Assembly (NCBI GenBank): GCA_017935675.1
Contig: JAGBHE010000003.1
Location: 1 to 64,000, forward strand
Length of the DNA stretch: 64,000 bases
From: Clostridia bacterium
GTDB lineage: Bacteria; Bacillota; Clostridia; UBA1381
Reading direction: 5' to 3'
Within the stretch, counting starts at the first letter, position 1. The number at the start of each line of letters is the position of its first letter. A program made the translations under genes and the position numbers. The notes under the pieces were generated by a model. It saw only the letters and a list, made by a program, of their open reading frames with translations, made no database searches and was not told where the DNA came from. Shown here in pieces: positions 38,508 to 45,711 of this stretch.

Positions 38508-39215
38508 ATGAAGGGCAGAATTAACAGTATTTACACAGGCAGTGCTCTTGACGGACCCGGCATAAGGACGGTTGTTTTTTTTCAGGGCTGTCCGTTAAGA
38601 TGCATTTATTGTCACAACCCGGAAACCCATGATTTTTCCGGAGGTGAGGAAATTGAGGCGGAGGTGCTTTTTTCAAAGCTTAACCGTTACTGTGCTTATT
38701 ACGGGAAAAACGGGGGAGTGACCTTTTCCGGAGGTGAGGCGCTTTGTCAGGCCGAGTTTTTATGTGAAATTCTGGAGCTTTGCAAAGGGGCGGGTATTCA
38801 TACAGCCCTTGATACGAGCGGATGCGTTGATACGCCGGCGGCGAAGCGTGCTGTGCAGCTTGCAGATCTTGTCATACTCGATATTAAGATGAACAGCGAG
38901 GAGGACTATAAAAGATATACGGGCGGCAGTTTTTCCGCTGTCCTCGATTTCCTTGAATTTTGCGGGAAAGCCGGTACTGATACGTGGCTGAGGAAGGTTA
39001 TAGTTCCCGGCATAAACGATACAAAGCAGTGCGTGTCGGAGCTTGCGCATATAGCGCAGACGTATAAATGTGTAAAAAAAACAGAGCTTCTTCCTTTTGA
39101 AAAGCTGTGCACGGAAAAATATAAACGGCTCGGAATAACGTTTCCGCTTGAGGATACGCCGGCAATGGACAAGGCTGCGCTGGCTGAGCTTGAAAAAATC
39201 CTGTATGCTGAGTAG
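38508..39215 (+). CDS. pflA: Pyruvate formate-lyase activating enzyme (radical SAM)
   Basis: This 235-residue radical SAM enzyme installs the glycyl radical on PflB. The cluster motif CPLRCIYC supplies Cys 28, 32 and 35; GGVTFSGGEALCQ is the SAM-binding GGE block. A strong AAAGGAGG ribosome site precedes the ATG. It sits directly after pflB, its substrate. Confidence 0.95.
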   Translation: MKGRINSIYTGSALDGPGIRTVVFFQGCPLRCIYCHNPETHDFSGGEEIEAEVLFSKLNRYCAYYGKNGGVTFSGGEALCQAEFLCEILELCKGAGIHTALDTSGCVDTPAAKRAVQLADLVILDIKMNSEEDYKRYTGGSFSAVLDFLEFCGKAGTDTWLRKVIVPGINDTKQCVSELAHIAQTYKCVKKTELLPFEKLCTEKYKRLGITFPLEDTPAMDKAALAELEKILYAE

Positions 39216-39299
39216 GTATGAAGAAGGTCCCCTGTGTTTTAACGCCGTTTTCAGCAGCTGAAGGTACAAAATTTGAATGCAAAAAAACAAATACGGCTA

Positions 39300-39328
39300 T
39301 TGACACATTGGCTTTTTCAGAGTATAAT
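39300..39328 (+). promoter_or_regulatory. Consensus promoter of the cdaA-cdaR operon
   Basis: TTGACA (39300-39305), a 17-bp spacer and TATAAT (39323-39328), ~90 bp upstream of cdaA. The 200-bp gap between pflA and cdaA contains nothing else recognisable. Confidence 0.85.
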
Positions 39329-39416
39329 ATTAGTAAAGAATGCTAACTAACTTCATTGAATAGAGCGGCTTTTTCACGGAGTATTGTGTTAAAGCGGCAG
39401 AACGGAGATTTTTATT

Positions 39417-40283
39417 ATGGAAAATGCTCTGCAATATGTTTTTTCATATCTGAAGCTTATTCAGATAAGCGATTTTGTTGATATATTCCTTACGGCTGTT
39501 ATTATATATTACATGATAAGCTGGCTTAAGGAAACAAGGGCTATGCAGCTTGTAAAGGGTATAGTCCTGCTTTTTATAATTCTTATACTCAGCGACTGGA
39601 CTCATCTGACTGTTATAAACTATGTGCTGAACGCCGTTGTCCAGGTAGGAATGTTTGCACTTGTTGTTATATTCCAGCCTGAGCTGCGCAGTTTACTTGA
39701 GCGTCTCGGAAGGTCAAGAATCGGAAAACTGATGGATTTTGCAACCTCGGATACAGATAATCTCGAAGCTGAGGAAAACGCTGTTTTTGACAGCATAGTA
39801 AACGCTGTTATGGAAATGTCGGCGGAAAAGACAGGGGCGCTTATTGTAATAGAGCGTGACACGAAGCTTGGCGACCATACGAAAAGGGGCACAAAAATAG
39901 ACGCCGAGATAAGCCGTCAGCTTATTGAAAATATTTTCTTTAAAAACAGTCCTCTCCACGATGGTGCCGTTATTATCAGAAACGGAAGGATACACAGCGC
40001 AGGCTGCTTCCTGCCGCTGTCGTCAAACAATAATTTGTCATCAGAGCTTGGTACAAGGCACAGAGCGGCACTCGGAATATCGGAGGTTTCGGACGCACTT
40101 ATAATTGTTGTAAGCGAAGAAACGGGGAAGGTTTCGATTGCAATGGGGGGTGCACTGACTCGAAATGTCTCCCGCGAGCCGCTAAGACATGCGCTTGAAA
40201 GATTTTTCAGCCCCGATTCGCAGCAGATCGGACTGGGACAGCTCTTTAAATTCAGGAAGGGAGGCAGCTCCAATGAAGGATAA
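39417..40283 (+). CDS. cdaA: Diadenylate cyclase CdaA (DacA)
   Basis: This 288-residue membrane enzyme makes cyclic di-AMP from two ATP. Three N-terminal helices (VDIFLTAVIIYYMI, LVKGIVLLFIILIL, VLNAVVQVGMFALVVIF) anchor a DAC domain with the catalytic SPLHDGAVII and nucleotide-binding GTRHRAALG motifs. c-di-AMP governs potassium and osmotic homeostasis and cell-wall balance in Firmicutes. The stop overlaps the start of cdaR, its usual regulator. Unlike Bacillus and many relatives, glmM does not follow cdaR here. Confidence 0.95.
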   Translation: MENALQYVFSYLKLIQISDFVDIFLTAVIIYYMISWLKETRAMQLVKGIVLLFIILILSDWTHLTVINYVLNAVVQVGMFALVVIFQPELRSLLERLGRSRIGKLMDFATSDTDNLEAEENAVFDSIVNAVMEMSAEKTGALIVIERDTKLGDHTKRGTKIDAEISRQLIENIFFKNSPLHDGAVIIRNGRIHSAGCFLPLSSNNNLSSELGTRHRAALGISEVSDALIIVVSEETGKVSIAMGGALTRNVSREPLRHALERFFSPDSQQIGLGQLFKFRKGGSSNEG

Positions 40284-41526
40284 CAATAAAAAAAACACGA
40301 AGTCTTCAGAGTATTCCGCAGGTGAGAAAAACAGCATAACCATGAAAAGAATAAAAAGAATCGTATCCTCTCTTGTTATAGCGGTAATTGTCTGGTTTGT
40401 TACAATTAATGTTGTAAACCCTTCCATATCCGTTTCAATAGCAAGTGTGCCTGTCAGATTTGTAGGTGAAAATGCGCTGCGCGAAAAAGGGCTTGTACTT
40501 GTGGATAGAGAGCTTCTTCCGGACTTTTCCGTAAAGGTCCGCAGTACAAGAAGCGAGCTGATTAAAAATATCGACAGAATACGGATTGATATAGATTTGT
40601 CGGGAATACAAACTCAGGGTAAAATAACTGTCACTCCAACAGTAAATCTGCCTGATTCGGTAAGCCTTGAAAAGCAGAAGTTTTCGGGAGTAGAGCTTTC
40701 CATTGAACCAAGCTATGAAAAAGAGATCCCCGTTGTTATCAAACAAGCGGGCGATGATAAAATAAAAGCAAAGGATAAAATAGTAAAGTCTGTTCCCGAA
40801 ATAGAAAAAATGCAGATAGTCGGTTCCAAAAACGAAGTGGACGCAGCAGCAAGCTGCTTGATTACAATTGATGTTTCGGATCTTGAAGAGTCCGGAAAAA
40901 CAATGTATTCGTATCAGATAGCAGATTCATCAATGACCGTTTTGCAAAGCAGTTCAACCATATATTGCAGCAACGTTACCGTTCCTGTCAATAACACCAT
41001 TTACAGCAGGGTAACCCGCCCTGTAAAGATAAAGCTTTCAGATGAGCTTCAGAAGCACTATATTACGGAGATTGATGAAAAAAGCATAACCCCGTCCCAG
41101 CTTGACATTGGTGTGCCGGACGGTGTCAGCGCGCCGGACGAGCTTGAGGCAGTCTTTGAAAACGCGGATTATAACAGCGGAGACAATGAGATAAATCTCA
41201 ATGTAACTGCACCGAAGAAAATTTTTATAAGGAATCCGCAGGTCACTGTAAAAGCTAAGCTTACTAAGCTTGTTGAAAAAACAGTAACCGTTTCGGTTAA
41301 TCTTGAAAATGTTCCCGATTGGCTTGAGCCGGCGGGAAATCCCATAACTGAAGAAAGAAAAGTCCTTGTTCCTGAGGATGCCGGAGATGAAATAAAGGCT
41401 TATGCCGATGCTTCCGACGCACAGGAGGGCATGAATAATCTGGATTTCAGCTTTGAAAATGAAAATATAAAAGGACTTGACGGAAACACAATTAACGCTT
41501 TGTTTAATATAAAACAGTCCCAGTAG
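40273..41526 (+). CDS. cdaR: CdaA regulatory protein CdaR (YbbR repeats)
   Basis: 417 residues. ATG 40273 overlaps the end of cdaA and follows GGGAGG; an in-frame start further upstream would lie deep inside cdaA. A single transmembrane helix (RIVSSLVIAVIVWFVTINVV) is followed by an extracellular chain of YbbR-type beta repeats with the recurring pattern 'P-V-x-I' and 'VPVRFVGENAL'. CdaR binds CdaA at the membrane and tunes its activity. The gene order cdaA-cdaR is conserved across Firmicutes. Confidence 0.9.
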   Translation: MKDNNKKNTKSSEYSAGEKNSITMKRIKRIVSSLVIAVIVWFVTINVVNPSISVSIASVPVRFVGENALREKGLVLVDRELLPDFSVKVRSTRSELIKNIDRIRIDIDLSGIQTQGKITVTPTVNLPDSVSLEKQKFSGVELSIEPSYEKEIPVVIKQAGDDKIKAKDKIVKSVPEIEKMQIVGSKNEVDAAASCLITIDVSDLEESGKTMYSYQIADSSMTVLQSSSTIYCSNVTVPVNNTIYSRVTRPVKIKLSDELQKHYITEIDEKSITPSQLDIGVPDGVSAPDELEAVFENADYNSGDNEINLNVTAPKKIFIRNPQVTVKAKLTKLVEKTVTVSVNLENVPDWLEPAGNPITEERKVLVPEDAGDEIKAYADASDAQEGMNNLDFSFENENIKGLDGNTINALFNIKQSQ

Positions 41527-41554
41527 AGCACTTATTAAAGGAGAAAAATTATAA

Positions 41555-42457
41555 ATGGGTGATATTTTAAAACGCGGAACAAGCGCAGACGGCGGAGTCA
41601 GAATTTTTGCCGCCGTAACAACAGAGCTTGCGGAAAAGGCAAGAAAAATTCATGACACCTTTCCCGTGGCAACAGCCGCCCTCGGAAGAACACTTACCGC
41701 AGGAGTGCTGATGTCTGCCGCAGGTCTTAAAACAGAAACGGACTCCCTGACTATTCAGATAAAGGGAGACGGACCTCTCGGCAGCATTATTGTCTGCGCT
41801 GACAGCAAGCCTAACGTACGTGGTTATGTGGGGAATCCGTTTGTGGATCTGCCTCTTAACGCCGCAGGCAAGCTTGATGTCGGCGGCGCAGTAGGCCGCG
41901 GTTCACTGAGCATTGTGCGTGACCTCGGCCTCAAAGAGCCGTATATCGGACAAGTTCCCCTTGTATCGGGAGAAATCGCCGAGGATATAACAATGTACTA
42001 TGCAAAAAGCGAGCAGATTCCTACTGCTGTCGGGCTCGGAGTTCTTGTTGACAGGGACTACTCAGTTCTTTCGTCCGGAGGATTTATGGTTCAGATGATG
42101 CCCGGCTCAACTGATGAAACTGCTCAGCTTATAGAAAAAAACCTTAAAAACGCCGATTCGGTAACATCTATGATTGCCGGCGGGATGACTGCAGAGGAAA
42201 TCATCTTTGCAGTTGCGGAGGGCATTGACTTCTTTATTGAAAACAGCGAGGTTGTCCCCGAATATAAATGCACCTGTTCAAAGGAACGTATGGAAAAGGC
42301 GCTTATTTCAATAGGGTATGACGAGCTTTCCCGGCTTATTGAAGAGCAGGGAGAGGCAGAGCTGTCCTGCCAGTTCTGCGAAAACAAATATAACTTTTCC
42401 AAAAATGAGCTTGAGGAGCTGTTAAGACAAGCATCAGATCGTAAAAAACCCCGTTAA
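41555..42457 (+). CDS. hslO: Redox-regulated chaperone Hsp33
   Basis: This 300-residue holdase chaperone is activated by disulfide formation. The N-terminal core (GRTLTAGVLMSA, IQIKGDGPLG, VRGYVGNP) is followed by the zinc-binding redox switch: Cys 239 and 241 in KCTCS and Cys 272 and 275 in CQFC. The last ~65 codons and the bases beyond the stop (42265-42510) are repeated nearly exactly at 44595-44836, where the equivalent of Cys 241 has become TGA. This copy is intact. Confidence 0.95.
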   Translation: MGDILKRGTSADGGVRIFAAVTTELAEKARKIHDTFPVATAALGRTLTAGVLMSAAGLKTETDSLTIQIKGDGPLGSIIVCADSKPNVRGYVGNPFVDLPLNAAGKLDVGGAVGRGSLSIVRDLGLKEPYIGQVPLVSGEIAEDITMYYAKSEQIPTAVGLGVLVDRDYSVLSSGGFMVQMMPGSTDETAQLIEKNLKNADSVTSMIAGGMTAEEIIFAVAEGIDFFIENSEVVPEYKCTCSKERMEKALISIGYDELSRLIEEQGEAELSCQFCENKYNFSKNELEELLRQASDRKKPR

Positions 42458-42510
42458 TCATATACAAAAAAGCGAAACATTGTTTAGCCGGAATCAATAA
42501 TAATATGTGT
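42265..42510 (+). repeat. Direct repeat copy 1: hslO 3' end and trailing sequence
   Basis: These 246 bp match 44595-44836 with about nine substitutions and two small gaps by eye. The match starts within hslO codon ~238 and runs ~50 bp past the stop codon. The two copies bracket the ATPase gene. Confidence 0.9.
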
Positions 42511-42555
42511 TATACCCTTGACTTTTGGGTATAATTAGGGTATAATAGGGTATAA
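42511..42555 (+). promoter_or_regulatory. Promoter with GGGTATAA repeat array before the ATPase gene
   Basis: TTGACT (42518-42523), 17 bp, TATAAT (42541-42546). TATACCC (42511-42517) forms an inverted repeat with GGGTATA (42527-42533) across the -35 box. GGGTATAA occurs three times on one strand (42527, 42538, 42548), about one helical turn apart, covering the -10 and start site. This layout suggests a repressor binding site, perhaps for the encoded protein (inference). Confidence 0.6.
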
Positions 42556-42576
42556 CTAATAGTCGGAGGTGTTTTT

Positions 42577-44361
42577 ATGGCTGACAATGATATTATGCAA
42601 AGGATAATTGATCTTGAACGTGAGATTGCTGTTCTGCCATCGGGCAGTGTATCTAAAAAAACTATTAAAGACAAGGTTTATTATTATCACCGTATGACTC
42701 GGGACGGAAAAGTTAAGGAAACATATGTAAGCTTTGATGATGTTGATGAATTAAAGGCACAGATAAAAAAACGCAGAGCATTGGAAAAAGAATTAAAAGA
42801 ATTGAAAAGATTAGAGCCGGCTCCGAAAAAGAAATCAATTTTCCACGATTTTAACACATATATTCGTATAGGCGAGCAATTAAAAAAGTACGCATCACCT
42901 GTAAAGAATTACAAAAAAAGAGAATGCTACAGTAAATTATACGAATATATTTATGGAGGTCATCAGGACAAAGTTTTTGTTCTATATGGATTACGCCGTA
43001 CCGGAAAAACAACACTTATTCGTCAAATCATTGCTGATATGACAGAAAGTGACCGTCAAAAATCTGCTTTTATACAGGTGAAAATGCAAGATGACCTTGC
43101 TATGCTTAACAAAGACCTCAAATACCTTGAAAGGCAAGGATATAAGTATGTGTTCATTGATGAAGTAACTTTAATGGAGGACTTTATAGAAGGTGCTGCT
43201 TTGTTCTCGGATATATACGCTGCTTGCGGAATGAAGATAGTTCTCTCCGGAACAGATTCACTCGGATTTTTGTTTACTGAAAGTGAGGAATTGTATGACC
43301 GTTGCATAACTCTGCATACAACATTTATTCCATACCGTGACTTTGAGAAAGTACTTGGCATCAAAGGTATTGACGAGTATATCAGATTTGGCGGTACAAT
43401 GAGTCTTAGCGGAATAAACTATAACGAAGATTCACCGTTTGCTGATACAAAAAAAACAAATGAATATATTGATACTGCTATAGCGAGAAATATTCAGCAC
43501 TCACTAAGATATTACCGGGATGGCAGCCACTTCAGACATCTTTTTAAGTTATATGAAGAAGGTGAACTTACAAGTGCAATTAACCGTGTTGTGGAAGACA
43601 TTAACCACCGTTTCACCGTTGATGTTTTAACAAAGACATTTAAGTCTTCCGATTTGTCAATTTCTGCACGAAATCTGTTAAAAGATAAAAGCAACAGTCT
43701 TGATATTTTAAGTAATATTGACAGAGAATCAGTTGAAAAAAGATTGATGCAGACACTTGATATTTTAAATATTGAAGAACAAACCATAGATATTGATGAA
43801 ACTTGTGTCTTGGAAATCAAAGAATATCTGAGATTGCTTGACGTGACAATGGAAATAGACGAAGAATACTTGCCTGTAGGAAATGCAACAAAAAAAATTA
43901 CGATAACCCAGCCCGGTATGAGATATTCGCAGGCTACAGAGCTTGTTAATTTAATTCTTCGGGATGAAAAATTCAATACATTCTCTGCGGCAGAAAGAGC
44001 ATATATTCCGGAGAGAATTTTGAGTGAAGTTAAAGGACGAATGTTGGAAGAAATTATTCTTCTTGAAACAAAAACAGCAAATCCTCAAAAACAAGTCTTT
44101 AAACTTCAGTTCACTACAGGCGAATTTGATATGGTTATTGCTGATAACGAAACTCTTTCTTGCGAAATATATGAAATAAAATATAGCAAAGAAATCGTTG
44201 ATAAACAATATCAGCATCTTAGCGATGAAAAAAAATGTGAAGATACAGCTTTCCGGTTCGGAAGGATTACGGGAAAATATGTTATCTATCGCGGCGAAAC
44301 CACAGATGTTAACGGAATTAAATATGTCAATGCAGAAGAATATTTGAAATCTCTTGCATAA
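42577..44361 (+). CDS. AAA-family ATPase with C-terminal nuclease-like fold (orphan cassette gene)
   Basis: 594 residues. A basic, coiled N-terminus (DKVYYYHRMTRDGKVKETYV and a Lys/Glu helix to ~90) resembles short DNA-binding modules but is not firmly recognised. The ATPase core has Walker A GLRRTGKTT (~138-146), Walker B YVFIDEV (Asp 195, Glu 196) and sensor LSGTDS, as in AAA_14/DUF4143-type proteins. Near the end, FTTGEFDMVIADN and IYEIKYSKE fit a PD-(D/E)xK-like pattern. Such proteins are common, poorly understood and often linked to mobility or defence. The gene has its own promoter and sits between duplicated hslO ends, so it looks like a late insertion. Immediately after the stop the same frame stays open for 82 more codons without a start. 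Confidence 0.75.
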   Translation: MADNDIMQRIIDLEREIAVLPSGSVSKKTIKDKVYYYHRMTRDGKVKETYVSFDDVDELKAQIKKRRALEKELKELKRLEPAPKKKSIFHDFNTYIRIGEQLKKYASPVKNYKKRECYSKLYEYIYGGHQDKVFVLYGLRRTGKTTLIRQIIADMTESDRQKSAFIQVKMQDDLAMLNKDLKYLERQGYKYVFIDEVTLMEDFIEGAALFSDIYAACGMKIVLSGTDSLGFLFTESEELYDRCITLHTTFIPYRDFEKVLGIKGIDEYIRFGGTMSLSGINYNEDSPFADTKKTNEYIDTAIARNIQHSLRYYRDGSHFRHLFKLYEEGELTSAINRVVEDINHRFTVDVLTKTFKSSDLSISARNLLKDKSNSLDILSNIDRESVEKRLMQTLDILNIEEQTIDIDETCVLEIKEYLRLLDVTMEIDEEYLPVGNATKKITITQPGMRYSQATELVNLILRDEKFNTFSAAERAYIPERILSEVKGRMLEEIILLETKTANPQKQVFKLQFTTGEFDMVIADNETLSCEIYEIKYSKEIVDKQYQHLSDEKKCEDTAFRFGRITGKYVIYRGETTDVNGIKYVNAEEYLKSLA

Positions 44362-44594
44362 AGACGGGGGATATTCCTGACCGATAAATATTTTATTCTT
44401 TCTTCAAGACGAAAAACGGCACAAACTGCCACAATATACTACGGTGGTAGACTCGGCATTGCTTTACAGCAATCAGAAGTTTCCGAATCAGCATCATTAA
44501 AGTTACCGGTATATGTTTGCAAGCTACATGTAGGGCTTGTAACTATATTTGTCAATTTTATGTATGAATCATACAAATTTTTTAGCGCTGTAAC

Positions 44595-44836
44595 TAAATG
44601 CACCTGATCAAAGGAACGTATGGAAAAGGCGCTTATTTCAATCGGATATGACGAGCTTTCCCGGCTTATTGAAGAGCAGGGAGAAGCAGAGCTGTCCTGC
44701 CAGTTCTGCGAAAACAAATATAACTTTTCCAAAAATGAGCTTGAGGAGCTGTTAAGACAAGCATCAGACCGTAAAAAATGTCGTTAATCATATAAAAAAG
44801 CGAAGCATTGTTTAGCCTGAATCAATAATTATGTGT
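44595..44836 (+). repeat. Direct repeat copy 2: displaced hslO 3' end
   Basis: This is the second copy of the hslO tail, ~2.33 kb downstream of the first. The reading frame is preserved to the original-like stop, but the second Cys codon of the CxC motif is TGA, so it encodes nothing useful. The 233 bp between the ATPase stop and this repeat hold no recognised gene. Confidence 0.9.
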
Positions 44837-44933
44837 AAATACACAAAATTATCGAAAGTAATATTGACTTTTAAAATTGGTTATACTATCATTGAAACAA
44901 TAAAATTGTGAAAATACACAAAATTATTCAAAG
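44832..44933 (+). promoter_or_regulatory. Two operator-like repeats flanking a promoter before the ATPase remnant
   Basis: A near-identical 27-bp word occurs at 44832-44858 and 44907-44933 (24 of 27 positions agree). Each starts with a TGTGTA-AA-TACACA-type palindrome. Between them lie TTGACT (44864-44869), a 17-bp spacer and TATCAT (44887-44892). The paired palindromes look like sites for a dimeric regulator. Confidence 0.55.
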
Positions 44934-44943
44934 AGGTATTATT

Positions 44944-45067
44944 ATGATTGAAAGAATTACATTTTCCTTGACGAAATTCAAAAATGCTGTTTTCTGATAT
45001 TCTTACAGAATTCCGTGGCAGAGGTGATGAAATAAAATTAAATCATATCTTATCCTATTCAAAGTAA
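44944..45067 (+). pseudogene. Collapsed remnant of a second AAA/DUF4143-type ATPase gene
   Basis: An ATG with a ribosome site (AGAGG) begins MIERI, but the frame breaks at once. In other frames the next ~100 bases encode IFLDEIQK, a textbook Walker B block of AAA_14 proteins, and then LFSDILTEFRGRGDEIKL, matching the conserved FRGRGDE segment of that family. Everything between and after is missing. At least two deletions or frameshifts are needed to explain it. Confidence 0.6.
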
Positions 45068-45106
45068 AATGTCCTTTGCGGATTTTGATGTCTGCAAAGG
45101 TCATTA
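45068..45106 (+). other. Hairpin after the ATPase remnant
   Basis: AATG-T-CCTTTGC pairs with GCAAAGG-T-CATT around a 14-nt loop, one mismatch, no T-run. Between it and the toxin promoter at 45157 nothing else was recognised. Confidence 0.4.
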
Positions 45107-45156
45107 AGCATCATCAACAAAATTTCTTGTATATTCCATAATCTTCATAAAATATC

Positions 45157-45185
45157 TTGAAAGATATCGAATTGTAGTGTATAAT
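45157..45185 (+). promoter_or_regulatory. Promoter of the type I toxin mRNA
   Basis: TTGAAA (45157-45162), 17-bp spacer, TATAAT (45180-45185). It would give a ~100-nt structured leader before the toxin start, as usual for such toxins. Confidence 0.7.
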
Positions 45186-45294
45186 GTTAGTTGTCGGAGC
45201 AATTCGATAAAGGTAAGACTGAAAACAGTTTTAAAAACTGGGCGGTTATGCCACCTTATTCCTGTACTCATAATCGGGAGAGGAGGTGGTTGCT

Positions 45295-45533
45295 ATGTTG
45301 AAATACATATTAAGAGCTTATCCGTAAATTAAATTAAGCACATCTTGCTCGCTGATTTTCCGTCATATCGCACAAAAAATCCTCGGCATACGCCAGTATG
45401 CATCGGATTTTTTTGTACAATCTGATGAAAAATCCGATTTCGCAATATGCACTTTTTTAATTACGGATAAGCTCTAAGAATTATATTTTTAACTATCGTG
45501 TTTTTAATAGCACTTACAAAAAAAGTAAGATAG
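45295..45533 (+). pseudogene. Type I (holin-like) toxin gene split by a palindromic element
   Basis: A very strong ribosome site (AGGAGGTGG) precedes ATG 45295, but the frame MLKYIL stops inside the inserted element (45313-45474). If the element plus one TA is removed, codons continue as RIIFLTIVFLIALTKKVR and stop at 45531-45533. That gives a 24-residue single-span hydrophobic peptide with a basic tail, typical of Fst/TxpA/holin-like toxins. The leader text around 'TACTCATAATCGGGAGAGG' also resembles what I remember of holin-like toxin loci. The present toxin should be inactive: only a 10-residue peptide can be made from the ATG. Confidence 0.72.
45313..45474. mobile_element. 162-bp palindromic MITE-like element with TA target duplication
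   Basis: The ends are inverted repeats: AGAGCTTATCCGTAA on the left and its near complement (TTACGGATAAGCTC) on the right. The interior is a long imperfect palindrome centred near 45398, with AAAAAATCC and GGATTTTTT arms. TA is present on both sides (45311-45312, 45475-45476), as left by IS630/Tc1-mariner-type transposition. No transposase is encoded. The boundaries are set by the restored toxin frame. Confidence 0.72.
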
Positions 45534-45604
45534 CCCCCACGCCAATAAGGGCTATCTAAAAAATTGCTCTACGGCATAACCGTTTGAGGTCTTGCCTTTT
45601 TTCT
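45519..45604 (-). ncRNA. Predicted antisense antitoxin RNA of the type I system
   Basis: A perfect promoter on the minus strand (45611-45639) directs transcription leftward from about 45604. The RNA, about 85 nt, contains CGGTTATGCC, also found in the toxin mRNA leader, and ends at the hairpin 45528-45557 followed by a T-run. It is complementary to the 3' end of the toxin mRNA, the usual arrangement of TxpA/RatA-like systems. Confidence 0.62.
45528..45557 (-). terminator. Shared terminator at the end of toxin and antitoxin RNAs
   Basis: AGATAGCCC and GGGCTATCT form a 9-bp stem. On the minus strand it is followed by TACTTTTTTT, a good terminator for the antisense RNA; the plus-strand exit is A-rich and weaker. 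Confidence 0.7.
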
Positions 45605-45610
45605 ATAATC

Positions 45611-45639
45611 ATTATATATATAATTTCTTATTTTGTCAA
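45611..45639 (-). promoter_or_regulatory. Perfect consensus promoter of the antitoxin RNA
   Basis: Minus strand: TTGACA (45634-45639), 17-bp spacer, TATAAT (45611-45616). It is stronger by sequence than the toxin promoter, as expected for an antitoxin. Confidence 0.8.
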
Positions 45640-45711
45640 CACAAAAAGCGAAAGTTTTACGATTTGCACAAAATCAGTCCACTGCGATTTTAAAATCGTT
45701 TAATTTTTCTG

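Noticed and set aside
42265..44836. Second functional hslO gene
   Set aside because: The second copy holds only the last ~65 codons, with a stop in place of the second CxC cysteine.
42511..45639. Phage-defence island
   Set aside because: An orphan AAA ATPase, its relic and a toxin locus are suggestive, but no known defence partner genes are present, so no defence claim is made.
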